Below are positions 18,167-27,712 of a DNA stretch of 64,000 nucleotides, piece after piece. Position 1 is the stretch's first letter. Each line of letters begins with the position of its first letter. The translations under genes and the position numbers were made by a program. The notes beneath the pieces are model-generated. The model was not told the DNA's origin. It made no database searches and was given only the letters and a program-made list of their open reading frames with translations. Source of the stretch: Alkanindiges hydrocarboniclasticus. Lineage in GTDB: Bacteria > Pseudomonadota > Gammaproteobacteria > Pseudomonadales > Moraxellaceae. The stretch lies in NCBI RefSeq assembly GCF_001982605.1, contig NZ_MLCN01000003.1, positions 62,001-126,000 on the forward strand, in the 5' to 3' direction.

Positions 18167-20887
18167 TTAACCCTCAACCCATTTACCATCTTTAAACACC
18201 ATCGTCCATTTGGTTTGCTTGCCGTCTTTTTCCGAAGAAATATACTGCGCCCCGTTTTTACGGCTCCAGCGCACAATGGCCGGATTGCCGTCCGGGTCAG
18301 TATCAGGGGCTTTAAGCAAATACTGATACTTGGCGGCAAGCTGGTCTTTGACGCTACGCAACTCGGCAATGGTGGGCGCACGGGTTTCACGTACCTTTGG
18401 AAACTTGCTGGCGGCCAGAAACAGGCCTGCTGCGCCATCACGCAAGATAAAGAAATCATCATGCTTGGTGGAACGCAAATGCGGCATTTGAATGGGATCT
18501 TCCCGTGGCGGTGCAGCCTCACCACTTTTGAGCACCTTGCGGGTATTGTCACAGCTATCGCAGGCAAAATATGGCCCAAAGCGGCCGGTTTTGAGCTGCA
18601 TCTGGCCGTCGCACTTGTCACAGGGAATAGTTGGGCCATCATAGCCCTTGATCTTGAACGTGCCTTCTTCAACCAGATAACCATCACAGTCTGGATTATT
18701 GCCACACACGTGCAGCTTGCGGCCACCGTCAATAATATAACTGTCCATGGCGGTGTCACACACCGGACAGCGTTTCTTGGCCATCAGGTCGGCGGTTTCG
18801 GCACTGTCATCATCAGCAGCCAAGGCCATCAGTGACTCGGCTGGTGTCAGATTCATTGTGCCCTTGCAGCGCTCTTTTGGCGGCAGGTTATAGCCGGAGC
18901 AACCCAGAAACACGCCGGTAGAACCAGTCCGAATCTGCATCGGACGACTACACAAATTACAATGGATATCTGGCACTTCGACGGGCTGATTACGGCGCAT
19001 GCCGCCATCCTGCGCATGCGCATGATCCAGCTTGCCTTTAAAGTCGGTATAAAAACTGTCCAGCAGGTTTTTCCAGTCACGCTCGCCGGTTGCCACTTTA
19101 TCCAGTTGCCCTTCCAGATCGGCAGTAAAGGCATAATCCATCAGGTTGCTAAAGTTTTCATTCAGGCGGTCAGTGACAATATCACCCATTTTTTCCGCAT
19201 ACAGGCGCTTGTTTTCCAGCTTAACGTAGCCACGATCCTGAATGGTAGAAATAATGGCCGCATAGGTGGATGGACGACCAATGCCTTTTTTCTCCAATTC
19301 CTTGACCAATGAGGCTTCGGTAAAGCGTGCCGGTGGCTTGGTAAAATGCTGGCTCGGATCAAGCTTAACCAGCTTAAGCTCTTCACCGACCTTAACGCTT
19401 GGCAACAGCACATCGTCATCCTGCTTGTTGGCACCACGCACCCGGGTAAAGCCATCAAACACCAGCGTACGGCCACGCGCTTTTAGTTCAATTCCATTGG
19501 CATCTACGGTAATGGTCGAGGACAAATATTCCGCCGGATTCATCTGGCAGGACACAAACTGGCGCCAGATCAGGTCGTACAGGCGCTGTGCATCACGCTC
19601 CATGGTAATGAGCTGATCACCTTTTAGCCCTACATTAGATGGTCGAATGGCTTCGTGGGCTTCCTGCGCGCCGGCCTTGCTGCCATAGCGGTTTGGATTG
19701 GCAGGCAGGTATTTGTCACCGTATTCATGCTCAATGTGATGACGCACCATATTGACGGCATCATTACTTAAAAACGTTGAATCGGTACGCATGTAGGTAA
19801 TAAAACCACCTTCGTACAGACGCTGTGCCAGTGTCATGGTTTTCTTGACGGAAAAACCAAGTCGTGTGCTAGCTGCCTGTTGCAGGGTAGATGTAATATA
19901 CGGCGCACTGGGATTAACCTTGGTGGGTTTATCTTCACGTGCAATAATTTTGTATTGCGCATCTTTTAGCAAAGCCAGCACGGCATCGGTTTGTGCCTTG
20001 TTTTGCAGTTTCAGCGTTTTGCCATTTTGTTTTACGGCTTCAAGGCGGATTTCATCGTTTTGATTTTTGCCTTGACTGTTTTTGCCCTGGTTTAAGGTAT
20101 CCGCAAAAATTTGCCAGTATTCTTCCGGGATAAACGCCCGGATTTCACGCTCACGCTCTACTACCAGCTTTACGGCCACTGATTGCACCCGGCCTGCTGA
20201 TAGGCCACGGGCGATTTTTTCCCATAGCAGCGGCGACACCATAAAGCCCACCACGCGGTCTAAAAAGCGACGGGCCTGCTGCGCGTTGACCTTGTCAACA
20301 TCAAGGCGACCCGGCGTTTTAAAGGCATCCTGAATGGCATTTTTGGTAATTTCGTTAAACACCACGCGACGATAACGCTCGGGTTTGCCACCAATTACCT
20401 GCTGCAAGTGCCAGGCAATCGCTTCCCCTTCCCTGTCCAAATCCGTTGCCAGATAAACTTCATCAACCTGCGCGGCCAGTTTTTTCAGCTCACTAACCAC
20501 ATTTTCCTTGCCGGGCAACACTTCATAGTGCGCTTTCCAGCCATGTTCCGGGTCAACCCCCATACGGTTAACCAGTGCCTGCTGGGCTTTGGCTTCTTTT
20601 TCAGCTTCAGTGAGCTTGGTTTTGGTCTGGCCTTTAGCTGCCGTTGATGTTTTGCCGCCACCGCTGGTTGGCAGGTCACGCACGTGGCCCACGCTGGATT
20701 TAACAATATAATCCTTGCCCAGATATTTATTAATGGTTTTGGCTTTGGCAGGTGACTCTACAATAACCAGTGCACGTGCCTTTTTAGCCGTACTGATATC
20801 CTGATCATCATCAGGCAGGGCAGTACTGCTGGCTGCCTTACGGCTTCTGGCAGTTGTTTTTGTGGTAGAGCGTGGCGCTGTTGGCAT
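18167..20887 (-). CDS. topA: DNA topoisomerase I
   Basis: 906 aa. This type IA topoisomerase relaxes negative supercoils. The Toprim domain starts at [14 protein letters not shown] and includes [11 protein letters not shown]. The catalytic tyrosine is Tyr-365 in F-I-T-Y-M-R-T-D-S. The C-terminus holds three zinc-ribbon repeats, with C-x2-C pairs in C-N-L-C, C-P-V-C and C-D-K-C, followed by a basic tail. An N-terminal extension of about 38 residues, rich in Thr, Ser, Arg and Lys, precedes the Toprim domain. The gene downstream on the same strand is the AT-rich island operon, which inserted between topA and older neighbours. Confidence 0.97.
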   Translation of the reverse strand: MPTAPRSTTKTTARSRKAASSTALPDDDQDISTAKKARALVIVESPAKAKTINKYLGKDYIVKSSVGHVRDLPTSGGGKTSTAAKGQTKTKLTEAEKEAKAQQALVNRMGVDPEHGWKAHYEVLPGKENVVSELKKLAAQVDEVYLATDLDREGEAIAWHLQQVIGGKPERYRRVVFNEITKNAIQDAFKTPGRLDVDKVNAQQARRFLDRVVGFMVSPLLWEKIARGLSAGRVQSVAVKLVVEREREIRAFIPEEYWQIFADTLNQGKNSQGKNQNDEIRLEAVKQNGKTLKLQNKAQTDAVLALLKDAQYKIIAREDKPTKVNPSAPYITSTLQQAASTRLGFSVKKTMTLAQRLYEGGFITYMRTDSTFLSNDAVNMVRHHIEHEYGDKYLPANPNRYGSKAGAQEAHEAIRPSNVGLKGDQLITMERDAQRLYDLIWRQFVSCQMNPAEYLSSTITVDANGIELKARGRTLVFDGFTRVRGANKQDDDVLLPSVKVGEELKLVKLDPSQHFTKPPARFTEASLVKELEKKGIGRPSTYAAIISTIQDRGYVKLENKRLYAEKMGDIVTDRLNENFSNLMDYAFTADLEGQLDKVATGERDWKNLLDSFYTDFKGKLDHAHAQDGGMRRNQPVEVPDIHCNLCSRPMQIRTGSTGVFLGCSGYNLPPKERCKGTMNLTPAESLMALAADDDSAETADLMAKKRCPVCDTAMDSYIIDGGRKLHVCGNNPDCDGYLVEEGTFKIKGYDGPTIPCDKCDGQMQLKTGRFGPYFACDSCDNTRKVLKSGEAAPPREDPIQMPHLRSTKHDDFFILRDGAAGLFLAASKFPKVRETRAPTIAELRSVKDQLAAKYQYLLKAPDTDPDGNPAIVRWSRKNGAQYISSEKDGKQTKWTMVFKDGKWVEG

Positions 20888-20929
20888 AGTGCTTCGGTTT
20901 TCTCAAAAAATTAAGGTAGCTTGCTGAAT

Positions 20930-21382
20930 TTAAGCCTGCTGTGCAAAGGACATAAGGGTATTTTTCATTTTTTCAAGCTGTTCGCCATGCAAATCGCTTT
21001 CTTCATTCCAATACAGGCCTGCACAGTTGGCTTGCATTTCTAGCGCGTATATTCCCTTTAAATCGAGGGATTGTCCATCAAATTGCGTATTCCCGGTCTG
21101 CACATGCAATTTTTGCTCTTTAACCCGTGCCTGCATGAGTGGCAAGCGGGCGTCTGGCAGCAAAATACTGTAAAACGCCACCATACCACCCTCACGACCC
21201 GAAGGTGTAGTATGGTGAATCCATGCCGGTGCTGGCATCAGGCGGGGATGCAGACCCATTTTGCGCGCACGGTCCCGCATCTGGCCCAGTGCCTTTTCGC
21301 GTGGGCTTACCCGCAGGCCCATAATAGAGCCCAGAACAAACAGGATAATAAAGCCAATGATCCAGTAAGCCGTTGCACTCAT
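20930..21382 (-). CDS. Conserved single-pass membrane protein next to topA (150 aa)
   Basis: One N-terminal membrane helix (A-Y-W-I-I-G-F-I-I-L-F-V-L-G-S-I-M-G-L, about residues 5-23) is followed by R-V-S-P-R-E-K-A-L-G-Q-M-R-D-R-A-R-K-M-G, a strongly conserved-looking basic helix, and a soluble domain of about 100 residues. From memory, Pseudomonas genomes carry a similar hypothetical protein beside topA, which supports a real conserved gene. Its function is unknown. It lies 42 bp upstream of topA on the same strand and could be co-transcribed with it. Confidence 0.75.
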   Translation of the reverse strand: MSATAYWIIGFIILFVLGSIMGLRVSPREKALGQMRDRARKMGLHPRLMPAPAWIHHTTPSGREGGMVAFYSILLPDARLPLMQARVKEQKLHVQTGNTQFDGQSLDLKGIYALEMQANCAGLYWNEESDLHGEQLEKMKNTLMSFAQQA

Positions 21383-21490
21383 GATGTATTATTCCAGTTC
21401 AAACGCTTTATATTAGAGTGCCTAGCCTGTTGTATAAAGGCAAGTTATTATTTTTTGGCGCTCCATATCCGTCTTAAGCTGCCTAAGCAT

Positions 21491-21829
21491 TTATTTGTGT
21501 AGCAGATAGGCAGCATGCTGCTCCATCCATACTGCCAACCCGGCTAAAGGCTGCTTTAAGGTTTTACCCAAGGCGGTAATCTCGTATTCAACCCGTGGTG
21601 GTATTTCAGCATATACCGTCCGTTGAACCAGACCTTTTTCTTCAAAAGCCCGCAAATGCTTGGTTAGTTCCTTTTGAGTCACTGGTGCAAGGTGCTTGAG
21701 CAACTCACCAAAACGAACCGGCTCATCAATAATGATCAAGCGATACACAATGGGAATAGACCATTTGCCTGAAATTAAGTTGACAAACTGCATCATGGGG
21801 CACTGGTACTCTTTAGGCGTTATGGTCAT
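21491..21829 (-). CDS. HxlR-family transcriptional regulator
   Basis: 112 aa winged-helix regulator. The family's N-terminal Cys is present in Y-Q-C-P-M-M-Q-F, followed by S-G-K-W-S-I-P-I-V-Y-R-L, R-F-G-E-L-L-K-H-L, the recognition helix V-T-Q-K-E-L-T-K-H-L-R-A, and the wing P-P-R-V-E-Y-E-I-T-A-L-G-K-T-L. The ATG at 21827-21829 is used because AGGA precedes it; an upstream in-frame ATG at 21859 lacks such a site. HxlR regulators often sense electrophiles or oxidants through that Cys and control a divergent reductase. Here the divergent gene is an SDR, 171 bp away. Confidence 0.9.
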   Translation of the reverse strand: MTITPKEYQCPMMQFVNLISGKWSIPIVYRLIIIDEPVRFGELLKHLAPVTQKELTKHLRAFEEKGLVQRTVYAEIPPRVEYEITALGKTLKQPLAGLAVWMEQHAAYLLHK

Positions 21830-21941
21830 TGTTACTTCCTGAGCTGTGTGGCAAATCATTACTTTTTTTTACATTATTAAAAAGTAGCTCAGGCTGCATT
21901 TGATTCCATCTGCACCCTTAGTATCCTTTTGGTGCTTACTA

Positions 21942-21960
21942 TACTTTAGATACCAAAGTA
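21942..21960. promoter_or_regulatory. Candidate operator between the HxlR regulator and the SDR gene
   Basis: TACTTT at 21942-21947 and AAAGTA at 21955-21960 form a perfect 6-bp dyad with a 7-bp spacer, about 40 bp upstream of the SDR start. A second nearby element (CTTTTGGT, about 20 bp to the left) is nearly complementary to ACCAAAG in this site. Dyads of this size between divergent HxlR and target genes are typical binding sites; occupancy is inferred. Confidence 0.45.
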
Positions 21961-22000
21961 ATAAAAATAAACTGTATTGATCTCTCAAAAGGCACAACGC

Positions 22001-22750
22001 ATGAAACGTTTACAGAATAAAAATGCACTTATTACTGGCGCAACCAGTGGCATAGGTCTGGAAACTGCCAGACAGTTCATTGCCGAAGGTGCCAATGTCA
22101 TCATAACGGGGCGCTCTGAGCAGCGTTTGCAGCAGGCTGTTGCAGAATTAGAGGGCAAGGCCGCTTATGTTGTTTCTGATGCCAGCGATGTGAGGGCACA
22201 AGCTGGTTTGGCCCAGCAGATCGGCCAGCACTTTCATGCGCTTGATATTGTTTACCTGAATGCAGGTGATGTCACCCATATGCCACTGGCCGCATGGACC
22301 AGCAGTGATTTTGACCGTGTATTCAATACCAATTTTAAAGCCCCCTTCTTTTTGCTTCAGGCTTTAAATCCCTTACTCAATAATCCGGCATCAGTCATTT
22401 TATGTGGCTCGGTCAGTGCCCATATTGGACTGGCACAAAGCAGTGTTTATGCAGCCAGTAAAGCAGCGGGCCGTTCACTGGTCAGGACTTTATCCAGCGA
22501 GTTACTGGCGCAAGGCATTCGCCTCAATATGCTCAGTCCTGGCCCAACCCACACTGCTGCTTTTGATAAATTAGGATTAACTGGCGATGCCAAAACTCGC
22601 ATGATTGACGACATTAAAAATCTGGTGCCGCTGAAACGTCTGGGTGAACCTGTTGAGCTTGCCAAAGCTGCTGTTTATCTGGCCTCAGATGAATCGCGCT
22701 TTATGGTGGGTGCTGAGCTATTGCTGGATGGCGGTGTATTAAATCTTTAA
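22001..22750 (+). CDS. Short-chain dehydrogenase/reductase
   Basis: 249 aa classical SDR. It has T-G-A-T-S-G-I-G-L-E at the N-terminal cofactor site and a substituted N-A-G motif (L-N-A-G-D-V). The catalytic Ser is in C-G-S-V-S-A, Y-A-A-S-K supplies the catalytic Tyr and Lys, and the C-terminus is G-A-E-L-L-L-D-G-G. An Arg after the second strand (T-G-R-S-E) suggests NADP(H) preference. The ATG at 22001 follows AAAAGG by 8 nt; the upstream in-frame start is only a TTG. Likely controlled by the divergent HxlR regulator. Substrate unknown. Confidence 0.9.
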   Translation: MKRLQNKNALITGATSGIGLETARQFIAEGANVIITGRSEQRLQQAVAELEGKAAYVVSDASDVRAQAGLAQQIGQHFHALDIVYLNAGDVTHMPLAAWTSSDFDRVFNTNFKAPFFLLQALNPLLNNPASVILCGSVSAHIGLAQSSVYAASKAAGRSLVRTLSSELLAQGIRLNMLSPGPTHTAAFDKLGLTGDAKTRMIDDIKNLVPLKRLGEPVELAKAAVYLASDESRFMVGAELLLDGGVLNL

Positions 22751-22878
22751 TATCAGCAAGTTTCAAAGCATGGGCTGCTGTCTTTCAATAAATATCAACT
22801 TTGCGGCTCATGCTTTTTTCTCGTCATCTGCCAATAACACACGTTATGATGATGCAGTTTTATCGATTGAGCACAACA

Positions 22879-23673
22879 ATGACGCTTGCATACATGACTG
22901 CACCCCATCAAAACCTGAATGCCCAATTGCATGACAATGGCATTCTGGAACTGGTTCTTAACCGTCCTGAACGCAAGAATGCGTTTTTTGGTGACTTTTA
23001 TCTGGCGCTGGCACAGGTACTTAATGAAGCTGACCAGTCCAATGCGGTGCGTGTGGTGCTATTGCGTGGTGAGCAGGATTTTTGTGCTGGCAATGACTTG
23101 CAGGACTTTATTGATAATCCACCCCAAAATACTCAGGCACCGGCGTTTGCGGTATTGCGGGCGGCGGCCAACTTCAGCAAGCCACTGGTGATTGCCATTA
23201 AAGGTGTGGCGATTGGCATTGGTTCGACCCTGCTGCTGCATGCCGACCTCGTGTATACCGATGCCAAGGCCCGCTTTCAGTTACCATTTTTAACGCTGGG
23301 GCTAGTGCCTGAAGGTGCATCTACTTTATTGCTGCCACAGCGCGCTGGCTATTTAAAAGCAGCCGAAATGCTGCTGCTGGGCGAGCCTTTTAATGCACAG
23401 GCTGCATTGTCTGCCGGTCTGGTTAACCAGATTATTGAAGATGAAGACGTCTATGCCTATGCCATGAATAAAGCCAAACGCCTGACCCAATTGCCCATGG
23501 TTAGCCTGAAAATGAGCAAGCAATTGCTGCGCGGCCAGACGCCACAGGTGCTGGAGCAGATTAATGCCGAAGGGGAGCTGTTTATTGAGCGTGCCCAGTC
23601 TGCGGCCCTGCATGAAGCTGTGGCTGCCTTTAAGGAAAAACGCGCGCCGGATTTTAGGCAGTTTGAAGATTAA
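22879..23673 (+). CDS. Enoyl-CoA hydratase/isomerase (crotonase) family protein
   Basis: 264 aa from the chosen start. Crotonase-fold motifs: L-N-R-P-E-R-K-N-A-F near the N-terminus, F-C-A-G-N-D-L-Q-D-F forming part of the CoA oxyanion hole, G-V-A-I-G-I-G-S-T-L-L-L-H-A-D forming the second part, and L-V-P-E-G-A-S with the catalytic Glu. The second Glu of true hydratases is not obvious, so it may be an isomerase. The start is uncertain. Several in-frame starts (TTG 22801, ATGs at 22810, 22846 and 22894) exist, and 22879 was taken because GAG precedes it by 8 nt. It is not clearly linked to a beta-oxidation operon. Confidence 0.85.
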   Translation: MTLAYMTAPHQNLNAQLHDNGILELVLNRPERKNAFFGDFYLALAQVLNEADQSNAVRVVLLRGEQDFCAGNDLQDFIDNPPQNTQAPAFAVLRAAANFSKPLVIAIKGVAIGIGSTLLLHADLVYTDAKARFQLPFLTLGLVPEGASTLLLPQRAGYLKAAEMLLLGEPFNAQAALSAGLVNQIIEDEDVYAYAMNKAKRLTQLPMVSLKMSKQLLRGQTPQVLEQINAEGELFIERAQSAALHEAVAAFKEKRAPDFRQFED

Positions 23674-23728
23674 GTGTTTTAGCGTGCACAACAGAATTTA
23701 ATCTATTGTCATAATCCACCGCAATACA

Positions 23729-23974
23729 TTAATAATGCGGTGGAATTTCCTGTGATGGGTCAAATGGTTCCACACCGTTTTCACCATTCTGGTAAGATTC
23801 CACCCGCTGATACAGCACCTGCATTTGTTTTTGTAAAGCCAGAATGGTTTGCTGCTGACTGGCCACCATCTGGTTTAAAGACTCAATAAAATCATCCTGA
23901 AATGCAATTTTAACTTGCAAATCCTCAATTCGTGCGGAAAATGTGTTTTCCAGCTGGCGTAACTGTTCGTCCAC
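23729..23974 (-). CDS. slyX: SlyX family protein
   Basis: 81 aa coiled-coil protein with the SlyX pattern: I-E-D-L-Q-V-K-I-A-F-Q-D, heptad leucines (L-N-Q-M-V, then I-L-A-L-Q-K-Q-M-Q-V-L-Y-Q-R-V), and the diagnostic C-terminus P-P-H-Y. Its function is unknown in all species. The start is a GTG (23972-23974), preceded by an excellent GAGGAG site. It is divergent from uup with only 35 bp between the start codons, so the promoters overlap. Confidence 0.92.
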   Translation of the reverse strand: MDEQLRQLENTFSARIEDLQVKIAFQDDFIESLNQMVASQQQTILALQKQMQVLYQRVESYQNGENGVEPFDPSQEIPPHY

Positions 23975-24009
23975 GGTATTGCTCTCCTCATTTATGGAAA
24001 CCCTTGTTT

Positions 24010-25959
24010 ATGGCACTTATTAGCTTACGCGACATCCATCTGGCCTTTGGTGGCCCTGCCCTGCTGGATGGCGCAAGCTTTGTTCTTGAGCGCGGTGAGC
24101 GCGTGTGTCTGATTGGCCGTAATGGTGAGGGCAAATCCACCCTGCTCAAGCTGATCAATGGTAGCTTAACGGCAGACAGTGGCGAAGTCAGCATACAAAA
24201 TAATTTACGCTTATCCATGCTGGAACAGGACGTGCCGATGAGTTCAGGCGCTGTGGCTGATATTGTGGCCGGTGGTGCTGGTGAAGTTGCCCAGGTGCTG
24301 ATTGACTATCATCATGCCAGCAATGCGTGCGTGGCTGGGGATATGGATGCCTGTGTACGCATGGGCGACCTGCAAGGCAAAATGGATGACATGGGTGGCT
24401 GGGCGCTTGAGCGACAGGTCGACACCATCATGAACAAAATGGGACTGGATGGTGAGGCAGATATTGGCGACTTATCCGGTGGCCGTAAACGTCGGGTGTT
24501 ATTGGCACGTGCATTACTCAGCGAACCCGATGTGTTGTTGCTGGATGAGCCGACCAACCATCTCGATGTAGAAAGTATTGAATGGCTGGAGCAATTCCTG
24601 CTGGACTGGCCAAATTTAACCCTGTTATTTATTTCGCATGACCGTGCATTTGTGGACAAACTGGCGACCCGTATTGTCGAGCTGGATCGTGGTGTATTGC
24701 GCAGCTATGAAGGCAACTATGCGCGCTATCTGGAACTAAAAGCCCAGCAACTGGAAGCCGAAGAAAAACAAAATTCCAACTTTGATAAAAAGCTGGCTGA
24801 AGAAGAAGTGTGGATTCGTCAGGGTATCAAGGCACGCCGTACCCGTAATGAAGGCCGTGTACGCGAACTCAAAGCGTTGCGGGAAGAATTCAAGGCACGC
24901 CGCAGTCAACAAGGTAATGTGAACCTGAATGTTCAGGATGCCAAAAAATCCGGCAAGCTGGTGTTTGACATCGAACACTTATCCTTGCAGTTTGGCGACA
25001 ATGTACTGGTCAATGACTTTTCAGCACTGGTCATGCGCGGCGACCGCATTGGCCTGATTGGTGATAACGGTGTGGGTAAAACCACCTTGATCCGTGCCTT
25101 GCTGGGTGAGCAGGAGCATGGTGGTACAGTTCAGGCCGGTACGCAACTGGATGTGGCCTATTTTGACCAGTTACGCAACCAGCTGGATCTGGAAAAAACC
25201 GTACAGGAAAACGTCAGTGCCGGCAGTGACTTTGTTGAGATCAACGGTGCCAGACGGCATATCCTCAGCTACTTGCAGGACTTTTTATTTTCGCCACAAC
25301 GTGCGCGTACGCCAGTAAAAGCACTATCCGGTGGCGAGCGCAATCGCCTGTTGTTGGCACGCCTGCTATTAAAGCCATCCAACCTGCTGGTAATGGATGA
25401 ACCAACCAATGACCTTGATATGGTCACGCTGGAGCTGCTGGAAGAAATGCTGGGTAGTTATCAGGGTACCTTGCTACTGATCAGCCATGACCGGGCCTTT
25501 GTTGATCAGGTGGTGACCTCAACCTGGGTGTTTGATGGCAAGGGCGGCATTGAAGAGTACATTGGTGGCTATCAGGATTATCTGACTCAGAAAGCCCAGC
25601 AATCCAAATACCAGAACGTACAGGCCAGCAGCCGTGATTCATTCAAGGATCAGAAAGCAGCACAAAAGGCCGATCCAAACTCAGGGCAAAATGCCAAGGC
25701 AGATCATCAGCCTGTCGTATCCAAAAAAGTAAAATTGAGTTATAAAGATCAACGGGAACTGGAAGCCTTGCCGGACATCATTGCCGCGCTGGAAGCTGAA
25801 CAGGAACAGCTGTCTGCAAAGCTGGCCGATGGTAGCTGGTTTACCACCGATGCACAGGCAGCCACTCAGGCCACTACACGGCTGGCCGAGATAGAACAAG
25901 AACTGATGGACAAACTGGAGCGCTGGACCGAGCTTGAGGCCGCCAGTCAAGGAGAGTAA
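24010..25959 (+). CDS. uup: ABC-F family ATPase Uup
   Basis: 649 aa with two ABC ATPase domains in one chain and no membrane segments. Walker A motifs are G-R-N-G-E-G-K-S-T (domain 1) and G-D-N-G-V-G-K-T-T (domain 2). The signature motifs are L-S-G-G-R-K-R-R and L-S-G-G-E-R-N-R, each followed by L-L-x-x-D-E-P-T-N-H/D-L-D. The linker between the domains is the ABC-F P-site tRNA interaction motif, and the C-terminal coiled coil (about 580-645) with the upstream charged linker is typical of Uup, which acts on ribosomes and branched DNA. The ATG at 24010 was chosen over longer frames because GGAAA lies upstream and the ABC-F core begins at once. Confidence 0.93.
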   Translation: MALISLRDIHLAFGGPALLDGASFVLERGERVCLIGRNGEGKSTLLKLINGSLTADSGEVSIQNNLRLSMLEQDVPMSSGAVADIVAGGAGEVAQVLIDYHHASNACVAGDMDACVRMGDLQGKMDDMGGWALERQVDTIMNKMGLDGEADIGDLSGGRKRRVLLARALLSEPDVLLLDEPTNHLDVESIEWLEQFLLDWPNLTLLFISHDRAFVDKLATRIVELDRGVLRSYEGNYARYLELKAQQLEAEEKQNSNFDKKLAEEEVWIRQGIKARRTRNEGRVRELKALREEFKARRSQQGNVNLNVQDAKKSGKLVFDIEHLSLQFGDNVLVNDFSALVMRGDRIGLIGDNGVGKTTLIRALLGEQEHGGTVQAGTQLDVAYFDQLRNQLDLEKTVQENVSAGSDFVEINGARRHILSYLQDFLFSPQRARTPVKALSGGERNRLLLARLLLKPSNLLVMDEPTNDLDMVTLELLEEMLGSYQGTLLLISHDRAFVDQVVTSTWVFDGKGGIEEYIGGYQDYLTQKAQQSKYQNVQASSRDSFKDQKAAQKADPNSGQNAKADHQPVVSKKVKLSYKDQRELEALPDIIAALEAEQEQLSAKLADGSWFTTDAQAATQATTRLAEIEQELMDKLERWTELEAASQGE

Positions 25960-25963
25960 GACA

Positions 25964-26662
25964 ATGCTGGGTATGAAAAAAACACGGATAAAAACCATAT
26001 GGCTTATAGGGATGGCTGGCCTGTCTATGGCCATTGGTGCCTGTAGCCATCATGCAAAGATTCAGCCCAACAAGCCACTGGCACAAACCAATCAGGTGTA
26101 CTACGCCCCGGCACAAACCTACAATCTGGACCTTAACTCGGCTGTTCTGGCAGGCAAGCTTAATTTGCAGGATAGCTGTACCCCTGAAGGCAACAGCCTG
26201 AGCATTGCCGACCAGATTGGCCGTTTTTACCGGATTGATGCGATTAACCTGAATAACAATCCCAAGCTGCCCGGTGCCGGTGAGCAGGATATTGTGGCAC
26301 TAAGCAGCCAGATTGGCCAACTGTATGCGCAACTGTATCAGGCACAAGTCACACAGGGTGCTGTTAAACCGGTACGCTCCAGCCTTGGGGCATCAGGTTA
26401 TCTGGTGCTTAACCAGAACAGCGAGCGTTTTATTGGTCTGCTCATCCATAAGCGTGGCGACTATGCTTATGTGATTCAGCATACCCAGCCGAAATATGAT
26501 GAAGCCACCATGCAGCAAATGTTGGCGCAACTGGCCAGAAATGTACAGGTTCCGGGCCGCCAGATTAAAAACTCTGGTTCTGAAATGGCATTATCCATTG
26601 ATTTAGCCACCGCTACCCCGGCACAATTGGCAGACTGGAAGAAAACTGCCCACTGTTCATGA
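25964..26662 (+). CDS. Lipoprotein of unknown function in the uup-acyltransferase cluster
   Basis: 232 aa. The lipoprotein signal is M-L-G-M-K-K-T-R, a hydrophobic stretch, and the lipobox A-I-G-A-C-S. The ATG at 25964 has a strong AAGGAG site (25949-25954) that lies inside the last codons of uup, so translation is coupled to uup. The mature part looks alpha/beta with no named domain. The stop codon overlaps the start of the acyltransferase (ATGA). The context suggests an envelope role linked to lipid A assembly. Confidence 0.75.
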   Translation: MLGMKKTRIKTIWLIGMAGLSMAIGACSHHAKIQPNKPLAQTNQVYYAPAQTYNLDLNSAVLAGKLNLQDSCTPEGNSLSIADQIGRFYRIDAINLNNNPKLPGAGEQDIVALSSQIGQLYAQLYQAQVTQGAVKPVRSSLGASGYLVLNQNSERFIGLLIHKRGDYAYVIQHTQPKYDEATMQQMLAQLARNVQVPGRQIKNSGSEMALSIDLATATPAQLADWKKTAHCS

Positions 26663-27594
26663 GTTCATCACCACACCACACCACAGAACCTCAATTCTCA
26701 CGTGCTTTTCTGGCCCCAAAATACTGGGGCATCTGGCTATGTATCCTGCTGCTGCTGCCATGGGCTTATGCCCCCTGGCTGATGCAGCGTGTCCTTGGCC
26801 GCATCATTGGTCAGCTTTTGTGGAAAGCGCTTAAATCCAGACGCAAAACCACACTAACCAACCTGCGTGTCTGTTACCCCGGGCTGACCGATGCCGAGTA
26901 CCAGCGTATGGGGCTGGATGTGTTTGAAAACATGGGCATTGGTATTCTTGAAAGCCTGACAGCCTGGTACAACCCCAAGCGCTTTAATGGCAAAGTCAGC
27001 ATTAGCGGCCTTGAGCATTTGCAACAGGCACAAGCTGAACAACGGGGTATTTTAATGCTGGGCCTGCACTCGACCCTGCTAGATGCCGGTGGACTGCTGT
27101 GCAGCTATTACTTTAATCTGGATGTGGTCTACCGTCCGCAAAACAACCCCATGCTGGACTGGCTGATTTATCGCTCGCGGCATAACATTTATGATCAACA
27201 AATTGACCGTAGCAATATCCGCCTGCTGGTACGCCGCCTGAAGGAAAAAAAGATAATCTGGTACTCACCGGATCAGGACTTTGGCCTCAAGCAAGGGGTG
27301 ATGGCACCTTTTTATGGTGTGCCTGCCGCAACCGTAACCGCACAGCGTCGCCTGATCAAGATGACCAATGCCGCAGTCATGTCCATGCATTTTTACCGTC
27401 AGGATGACCGTAAACCGCATTACCACATCCACATTACGCCTGCCCTGCAAAACTACCCGACCAATGATGAAGTCGCTGATGCAACCACCAGCAACCAGTT
27501 GATTGAGCAGCAATTGAATCTGGCACCCACCCAATACATGTGGTTTCACCGTCGCTTTAAAACCCGTCCTGAAGGTTACTCCCGAATTTACTAG
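26659..27594 (+). CDS. LpxL/LpxM-type lipid A acyltransferase
   Basis: 311 aa. Member of the HtrB/LpxL lysophospholipid acyltransferase family, which adds secondary acyl chains to lipid A at the inner membrane. It has an N-terminal membrane anchor (W-G-I-W-L-C-I-L-L-L-L-P-W). The catalytic H-x4-D appears as L-H-S-T-L-L-D near residue 136. The F-Y-G-V-P-A-A block and the C-terminal W-F-H-R-R-F-K-T-R-P-E-G signature follow. It overlaps the upstream lipoprotein gene by 4 bp. Whether it transfers lauroyl or myristoyl cannot be told. Confidence 0.92.
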   Translation: MSSSPHHTTEPQFSRAFLAPKYWGIWLCILLLLPWAYAPWLMQRVLGRIIGQLLWKALKSRRKTTLTNLRVCYPGLTDAEYQRMGLDVFENMGIGILESLTAWYNPKRFNGKVSISGLEHLQQAQAEQRGILMLGLHSTLLDAGGLLCSYYFNLDVVYRPQNNPMLDWLIYRSRHNIYDQQIDRSNIRLLVRRLKEKKIIWYSPDQDFGLKQGVMAPFYGVPAATVTAQRRLIKMTNAAVMSMHFYRQDDRKPHYHIHITPALQNYPTNDEVADATTSNQLIEQQLNLAPTQYMWFHRRFKTRPEGYSRIY

Positions 27595-27712
27595 GCCTAT
27601 TTATTTCACCCATTGGTCAGGCGCGTTTACCAAACTGATTTTGACTCCTCTAAAAAACTGAATACTATTTCAAGAAAATCCTTGCCTCTTACCCATATTC
27701 CCTGAGCCTGCT

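Noticed and set aside
18148-18759. 203-codon minus-strand frame over the end of topA
   Set aside because: Shifted frame over the topA zinc-ribbon region; the topA frame carries the conserved cysteines.
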